Source: Zhouia spongiae
Lineage (GTDB): Bacteria > Bacteroidota > Bacteroidia > Flavobacteriales > Flavobacteriaceae
Assembly (NCBI RefSeq): GCF_022760175.1
Contig: NZ_CP094326.1
Span: forward strand, 806,001-870,000
Direction: 5' to 3'
DNA length: 64,000 bases
Shown here piece after piece: positions 59,997 through 64,000 of the stretch. A program made the position numbers and the translations under genes. Position 1 is the stretch's first letter. Every line of letters begins with the position of its first letter. The notes under the pieces are model-generated. The model did no database searches. It was given only the letters and a program-made list of their open reading frames with translations, and was not told the origin of the DNA.

Positions 59997-60464
59997 GTCC
60001 ATTGGCTTCTTTTTAAATCTGCGGGTATCTTCTTTTGTAAGCACCTTAAAATCTTCCGGTTTACGAACCCCTTCAAACATGGTTTGTAATTCCTGTTCTA
60101 AACCTATCAGTTTCCTGGTCTTAAGATCAATCCACCCCCCCATCATTTCACACGAAGCAAAGTTACGGCCTTTATAATCGTAAAAGTTATGCCTGAATTC
60201 AAAAAACATACCATCTTCGCTTAGCCCCGACAACTCCAGCGACACCTTTACGGGTTTACCGGGAAAGACTTCCCTGAAATAGTAGATATGCTCATAAAAC
60301 ACCACCGGCCCGATATCGTGCTTTTGCAGCAAATGCTGATCAAACCCATTCTCTATCAGGAAAGACATTCTTGTATGCGCAGCGTAAGCAATATATGCCT
60401 GGTTTGCCAAATGCCTGTTGGCATCGACATCATTCCACCTAATTTCAAACTCTTTTATATACAT
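59988..60464 (-). CDS. Acyl-CoA thioesterase, hot-dog fold
   Basis: Protein of 158 residues with one 4HBT hot-dog domain: MYIKEFEIRWNDVDANRHLANQAYIAYAAHTRMSFLIENG carries the usual RWxDxDxxxHxxN pattern with the catalytic aspartate. FadM/YbgC-like enzymes cleave medium or long acyl-CoA. No neighbour hints at substrate. Overlaps the transporter gene tail by 9 bp, convergent. Divergent from azurin with a 167-bp gap. Confidence 0.9.
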   Translation of the reverse strand: MYIKEFEIRWNDVDANRHLANQAYIAYAAHTRMSFLIENGFDQHLLQKHDIGPVVFYEHIYYFREVFPGKPVKVSLELSGLSEDGMFFEFRHNFYDYKGRNFASCEMMGGWIDLKTRKLIGLEQELQTMFEGVRKPEDFKVLTKEDTRRFKKKPMDLS

Positions 60465-60558
60465 GGATCTTAATATTATGCGTGCATAACAAAACTACTA
60501 TTAATTGATTAGTTTTTCAAATGATATTGATTTATATGTTTTTTGGTTCATCAACAGA

Positions 60559-60566
60559 TAAATTTG
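60559..60566 (+). promoter_or_regulatory. Possible azurin promoter -7
   Basis: TAAATTTG on the plus strand 66 bp before the azurin ATG; no clear -33 at 19-21 bp. TATCTTAG near 60600 is an alternative. Confidence 0.35.
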
Positions 60567-60631
60567 ATACGACCAGCATACGAAAAACCTTTCTATTACT
60601 TATCTTAGTCCGAAACTAAAAAATTTTAAAA

Positions 60632-61156
60632 ATGAAATTGTTCAATAAAGCGCTTACACTTGTTTTCACAGCAGCATTAATAAGTTGCGGCGGGAAAGAA
60701 GAAAAGAAAAAAGACGGCTTCCAATACGATGAAAGAAGCAAAGACACAGAAACTGCTACGCAACCTAAAAAAGAAGATGGTGTTTCTGAAGTGATTATTA
60801 CAGGGGATGATCTGATGAAGTTTAACCTAAAGGAAATTAAAGTAAAGGCAGGAGACAAAGTAAGGCTCACCCTGAAGCATATTGGCAAACTGGATAAGAA
60901 TGTGATGGGACATAATTTTGTACTTCTGGCACAGGATGCCGATTTAATCGATTTCGCTACCAAGGCTGCAACGGCTAAAAAGACAGACTTTATTCCTGAA
61001 GGAAGTGAAAATGATGTTATTGCACACACAAAGATCATTGGCGGAGGCGAAACAGACGTTATTGAATTCGAAGCGCCGGAAAAAGGCACATATCAGTTCT
61101 TGTGCAGCTTCCCCGGACATTATGCAATGATGCAGGGCAAATTTATAGTAGAATAA
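60632..61156 (+). CDS. Azurin-like blue copper lipoprotein
   Basis: Periplasmic electron carrier of 174 residues. The signal ends in a lipobox ALISC (C19), so the protein is membrane-tethered; soluble azurins lack this. A charged linker (about 20-50, KEEKKKDG) follows, then the cupredoxin domain. Copper ligands: histidine in MGHNFVLL, cysteine in FLCSFPGHY, histidine in PGHY and methionine in AMMQG. VSEVIITGDDLMKFNLKEIKV and the TDFIPEGSENDVIAHTKIIGGGETD part are azurin-typical. It precedes a DUF1080 lipoprotein by 27 bp, and the oxidoreductase genes come next, so it may accept their electrons. Confidence 0.94.
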   Translation: MKLFNKALTLVFTAALISCGGKEEKKKDGFQYDERSKDTETATQPKKEDGVSEVIITGDDLMKFNLKEIKVKAGDKVRLTLKHIGKLDKNVMGHNFVLLAQDADLIDFATKAATAKKTDFIPEGSENDVIAHTKIIGGGETDVIEFEAPEKGTYQFLCSFPGHYAMMQGKFIVE

Positions 61157-61183
61157 CATCAAATCTGTTAACCAACCAAAAAC

Positions 61184-62062
61184 ATGGACAAAAAAGCTTT
61201 TCTTCTCTTTTCATTATCTGTTTTTACACTGTTCTTTTCGTGTAAGAATGAGAAAAAAGAAAACACTGAACCCCGGAAAACTGTAACGCTTAACTGGGAA
61301 CAACTTTTTAACGGCAAAGATTTATCCGGGTGGACCCCTAAAATTTCCAAACACGAACTGGGAAATAATTTCGGAGAAACCTTTAGAATTGAAGATGGCA
61401 AAATGATCGTTCGGTATGATCAATATGAGGCGTTTGACAAACAGTACGGGCATATTTTTTACGAAAAACCATATGCGGCGTATTTTTTGGCTGTTGAGTA
61501 TCGATTCGTAGGCGAACAAGCCAATGGAGGTGAAGGCTGGGCGTGGAGAAACAGCGGGGCGATGCTCCACAGTCAAGACCCTAAAACCATGACCAAGAAT
61601 CAGGACTTCCCGATTAGTATTGAAGCACAGTTTTTAGGGGGTGACGGTGAAAACGAGCGTACAAACCTTAATCTTTGCACTCCCGGGACAAACGTTTTTA
61701 TTAACGACTCCCTGTTCACCCCGCATTGCGTTAGTTCTACATCTAAAACATACCATGGAGATCAATGGGTTCGTGCCGGATTTTTAGTCTTAAAAGATTC
61801 CCTGGTTCAACATTATGCCGGAAACCAGGTGGTAATGGAATACACCAGACCACAAATAGGAGGCGGCATGGTGAATGAAACCGGCGAAGGCATTAAAATT
61901 GATGGAAAACCTTTGACTGAAGGATATATATCGCTTCAAAGCGAAAGCCACCCAATCGAATTCAGAAAAGTCGAGATTATCGACTTGGCCTCTGTATATG
62001 AGCAGAAAGAAGAACTCGAAAAGACCATTAAGACCATCCTGGAAGAAGAAAAATCAAAATAA
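61184..62062 (+). CDS. DUF1080 lipoprotein, putative 3-keto-glycoside hydrolase
   Basis: Exported protein of 292 residues, lipobox ending at C20 (LFFSC). The DUF1080 (3-keto-disaccharide hydrolase) fold runs from WEQLFNGKDLSGWTPKI to the end: FRIEDGKMIVRYD, AYFLAVEYRFVG, GWAWRNSGAMLHSQDPKTM and FRKVEIIDLA. Relatives in Bacteroidota act on glycosides that have first been oxidised at C3, releasing the sugars by elimination and hydration. It is 27 bp after azurin, in one operon, and faces the isomerase, small-subunit and GMC genes. Confidence 0.88.
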   Translation: MDKKAFLLFSLSVFTLFFSCKNEKKENTEPRKTVTLNWEQLFNGKDLSGWTPKISKHELGNNFGETFRIEDGKMIVRYDQYEAFDKQYGHIFYEKPYAAYFLAVEYRFVGEQANGGEGWAWRNSGAMLHSQDPKTMTKNQDFPISIEAQFLGGDGENERTNLNLCTPGTNVFINDSLFTPHCVSSTSKTYHGDQWVRAGFLVLKDSLVQHYAGNQVVMEYTRPQIGGGMVNETGEGIKIDGKPLTEGYISLQSESHPIEFRKVEIIDLASVYEQKEELEKTIKTILEEEKSK

Positions 62063-62073
62063 TTCACATTAAA

Positions 62074-62104
62074 AAAAGCCGATTATCTAAAACAATCGGC
62101 TTTT
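62074..62104. terminator. Bidirectional terminator between the facing sugar-oxidation operons
   Basis: AAAAGCCGATT (62074-62084) pairs perfectly with AATCGGCTTTT (62094-62104), loop ATCTAAAAC, with A/T runs on both sides. Confidence 0.9.
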
Positions 62105-62121
62105 CTTTTTATCTGTAAAAC

Positions 62122-63051
62122 TTAAAAATCATCTACTTCTTTGTAGGCGTCTATTACAGCACGCTCACCTTCTTTTCCCGGCTTTGAATTTCCATGTTCC
62201 ATTCCAAGAACTCCATCAAATCCTCTGGCGTGAATATGCCTAAATACATTTTTATAATTAATTTCTCCTGTTGTCGGCTCTTTTCGTCCGGGATTATCCC
62301 CTATTTGTATATAAGCTATTTCATCCCAGCAAGCATCGATATTAGGAATAAGGTTTCCCTCGGTAATTTGCTGGTGGTAGATATCGAACAGGATTTTACA
62401 CGATGGAGAATTAACCGCTTTGCAAACCTCAAAAGCCTGAGGAGACTCGCTTAAGAACATTCCCGGGTGATCTCTAAAGTTCAAAGGTTCCAATACCATC
62501 ACCAATCCGTGAGGCTCTAAAATTTCAGCTGCCCGTTTTAACGACTCTACTACATTTGCAGTCTGATAAGCTATATTTTTACGCAAATCAACATGTCCGG
62601 GCACTACCGTCATCCATTTAGCATTAACGCGTTTAGCCACTTCCACCGAACTTTTTATATCGTCTAAAAACTCTTTTCGGTATGAAGCATCACCTCCTGC
62701 AAGGTTGGGCTTATTCCAGTATATCTTATGCGCCACAAAAACCCCCATCTGAATGCCGTGTTTTTGCATGGTTGAAGCCATTTGTTCCTGTGTCTGAACT
62801 GCCCTGCTTTTCATCCCATTATCCTCAAAGGCCTTAAAACCCTGACTTGCCATGAACTCAAGCTGGGAGACCTCATCCTTACCTGCAAGGTTTTTAAACA
62901 TCCCCAGATGTGGAGCGTATTTCAGCTTGAATATATTTTCGCCATTTTTAACATTGTCCTTATTTGCAGAAAAAGCCTCTGAAGTAATCATAGATGCACC
63001 TATAGTTGATAAAGCAGTGTTTTGAATAAACTTTCTTCTTTTCACGTTCAT
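62122..63051 (-). CDS. Tat-exported TIM-barrel sugar isomerase/epimerase
   Basis: Protein of 309 residues from the ATG at 63051 (MNVKRRKFIQNTALSTIGAS), a Tat signal with KRRKFIQ. An ATG 54 bp further upstream falls inside the previous gene and spoils the signal. The xylose-isomerase-like barrel has the metal acids and histidines: VLEPLNFRDH, FDIYHQQI, and GMEHGNSKPG at the end. Annotated relatives are called hydroxypyruvate isomerase or sugar phosphate isomerase, but a periplasmic member cannot see phosphosugars. It likely epimerises or isomerises keto-sugars. It is 7 bp downstream of the small-subunit gene, in the same operon. Confidence 0.88.
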   Translation of the reverse strand: MNVKRRKFIQNTALSTIGASMITSEAFSANKDNVKNGENIFKLKYAPHLGMFKNLAGKDEVSQLEFMASQGFKAFEDNGMKSRAVQTQEQMASTMQKHGIQMGVFVAHKIYWNKPNLAGGDASYRKEFLDDIKSSVEVAKRVNAKWMTVVPGHVDLRKNIAYQTANVVESLKRAAEILEPHGLVMVLEPLNFRDHPGMFLSESPQAFEVCKAVNSPSCKILFDIYHQQITEGNLIPNIDACWDEIAYIQIGDNPGRKEPTTGEINYKNVFRHIHARGFDGVLGMEHGNSKPGKEGERAVIDAYKEVDDF

Positions 63052-63058
63052 TTTAATT

Positions 63059-63631
63059 TTATAAAGACCACGACTTTCCTCCGGTAAGGTCCTGCAGGTT
63101 TTCACATCCTAAATACTGACCGGGCACAGGATCATAGGCCAAAACAGTTTCTCCGATAACCTCACTGTTCCTGTACGCATTAATGGTCATCCACTTTATG
63201 CTGCCAAGCAACTGGGCAATTTCCTTTTCTTCTCCCTCCCTTTCAGCTTTAGAAAGATATTTATCCAATATCTTCTGATAATCCTGCTCTTTGACCTTGT
63301 TAAGGTCTTCAGAATAATCAGCTCTGATTTCAGTTATCAGGGCTTTCATGGCATTCTTCTTTTGCTCCTGTTCTTCAGAACTCACTACGTCTTTTAAAAT
63401 GACGTCTATAAATTGAGGAACATTTACTTCAGACGCAGAGGGTAAATCTGTTTTAGGCAATATCGTATCCACCAAACCTATCAAAACGACGCCCTCATCT
63501 ACAGTTAAATACTCAGGCTGCCAGTTTTCCACAGCCGTATTACAACTTTGCAGTAAACTCAACAGAGAAGGGGTTGCCACGACAAAGCCGGTAGTTAACC
63601 CTATATTTCTAAGTGCTTTTCTTCTATCCAT
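63059..63631 (-). CDS. Gluconate 2-dehydrogenase subunit 3 family lipoprotein, second copy
   Basis: Tat/lipoprotein of 190 residues: MDRRKALRNIGLTTGF opens it with R3-R4, and lipobox LLQSC gives C30. The body has VDEGVVLIGLVDTILPKTDLPSASEVNVPQFIDVILKDV, the same motif as the paralogue at 36673-37386, but is shorter by 47 residues. It ends 7 bp before the isomerase and begins 11 bp after the GMC gene. Role by family: Tat carrier and anchor of the GMC subunit. Confidence 0.9.
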   Translation of the reverse strand: MDRRKALRNIGLTTGFVVATPSLLSLLQSCNTAVENWQPEYLTVDEGVVLIGLVDTILPKTDLPSASEVNVPQFIDVILKDVVSSEEQEQKKNAMKALITEIRADYSEDLNKVKEQDYQKILDKYLSKAEREGEEKEIAQLLGSIKWMTINAYRNSEVIGETVLAYDPVPGQYLGCENLQDLTGGKSWSL

Positions 63632-63642
63632 GTCTCCTGATA

Positions 63643-64000
63643 TTAAATATTTTGCTTTTTCAACTCTTTAACCGCATGGTCAACAGCCCTTGCCGTAAAT
63701 GCCATATAGGTCAATGAAGGGTTCTGACACCCCGAAGAGGTCATAAACGACCCATCGGTTACAAATACGTTTTTAGCAGCATGCACCTGGTTAAAACCAT
63801 TCAAAACTGATGTTTTCGGGTCGTTACCCATTCTTGCCGTACCCATTTCATGTATCCCAAGTCCCATTCCTCCGATTGAATCGTAGGAGCTGACATTTTT
63901 AAAGCCTGCCGCTTCAAGCATGTCAACCGCCTGTTGCTTCATATCCTTACGCATGGCAAGCTCATTCTCGCCAAAATCTGCATCGAATGTAACCGTAGGC
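63643..64000 (-). CDS. GMC oxidoreductase, C-terminal part (runs off the right edge)
   Basis: The frame is open to the window end; upstream of the internal ATG at 63954 it still codes (PTVTFDADFGENELA), so the true start lies outside. Visible are the C-terminal GMC motifs: GIHEMGTARMGNDPKTSVLN with the catalytic histidine, VHAAKNVFVTDGSF, and QNPSLTYMAF with the catalytic asparagine. Closely similar in this part to the enzyme at 34919-36661 (HE.GT.RMGNDPKTSVLN). Partner of the small subunit encoded next. Confidence 0.93.
   Translation of the reverse strand, partial: PTVTFDADFGENELAMRKDMKQQAVDMLEAAGFKNVSSYDSIGGMGLGIHEMGTARMGNDPKTSVLNGFNQVHAAKNVFVTDGSFMTSSGCQNPSLTYMAFTARAVDHAVKELKKQNI

Noticed and set aside
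60616-61089. 157-codon minus-strand open frame opposite azurin
   Set aside because: Fully antisense to the azurin gene; serine/leucine-rich shadow composition.
61150-61184. TTAACCAACCAAAA near the DUF1080 start as a further copy of the small RNA motif
   Set aside because: Only the short A/C-rich stretch matches; there is no hairpin, promoter or terminator around it.

Overview
The window looks like chromosomal DNA of a marine-type member of the Bacteroidota, most likely a Flavobacteriaceae. It is A+T-rich. It carries several promoters of the Bacteroidota type (-33 TTTG or TTG, 19-21 bp, -7 TAnnTTTG), BlaI/M56-TonB regulators, a GH92 mannosidase, a C-terminally extended S16, a 1-cysteine DksA-like protein and propeller-amidohydrolase and patatin-barrel fusions. 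I cannot name the genus. No tRNA, rRNA, IS element, prophage or CRISPR array is visible, and almost every gene appears intact.

Layout. 1-3.4 kb: hemW (cut by the window edge) and ruvC, then a lipoprotein, an M56 antirepressor with a TonB-like tail, and its BlaI repressor. 3.5-6.1 kb: a DUF456 membrane protein and a hybrid histidine kinase. 6.4-13.1 kb: a tetR-tolC-adaptor-RND efflux operon under a strong, apparently self-repressed promoter. 13.3-18.1 kb: polyprenyl synthase, then a divergent metal locus (TonB receptor facing dtxR-zip) with a shared palindromic control region. 18.2-26.6 kb: S9 peptidase; a tight operon of LD-carboxypeptidase, YraN, an unassigned ACT-like protein, a small membrane protein and an ABC ATPase; then mfd. 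26.7-32.4 kb: propeller-amidohydrolase, rpsP-rimM, trmN6. 32.5-38.7 kb: GH92, GMC oxidoreductase with its small subunit, glutaryl-CoA dehydrogenase. 38.9-40.6 kb: a Y-family polymerase followed by a UmuD-like protein (reverse of the usual order). 40.9-47.5 kb: tyrosine catabolism (hpd, hmgA), patatin-barrel protein, uvrC. 47.8-54.7 kb: formyl-THF cyclo-ligase, lspA, an unknown secreted protein, dksA-like, ileS, recO. 54.8-60.5 kb: gdhA, metB, RsiV-like lipoprotein, DinB, ArsC-like, EamA transporter, thioesterase. 60.6-64 kb: azurin, DUF1080 lipoprotein, Tat-exported sugar isomerase, a second small subunit and a second GMC oxidoreductase (cut by the edge).

How genes work together. The two GMC/small-subunit pairs, DUF1080, TIM-barrel isomerase and azurin fit a periplasmic route that oxidises sugars at C3, cleaves the 3-keto-glycoside and passes electrons to a soluble copper carrier. 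GH92 beside the first pair supports a glycan diet. The dtxR locus couples outer-membrane receptor and inner-membrane ZIP uptake to one metal sensor. hpd-hmgA and gcdH are parts of aromatic and lysine/tryptophan catabolism; the remaining steps lie outside the window.

The least explained material is non-coding. Two convergent gaps (6.15-6.43 kb and 40.64-40.86 kb) each contain a near-perfect promoter, stacked hairpins and a terminator on the minus strand, and look like small RNA genes. Two families of short hairpin repeats recur between genes. Several promoters carry long perfect palindromes (tetR, S9 peptidase, blaI, dtxR).
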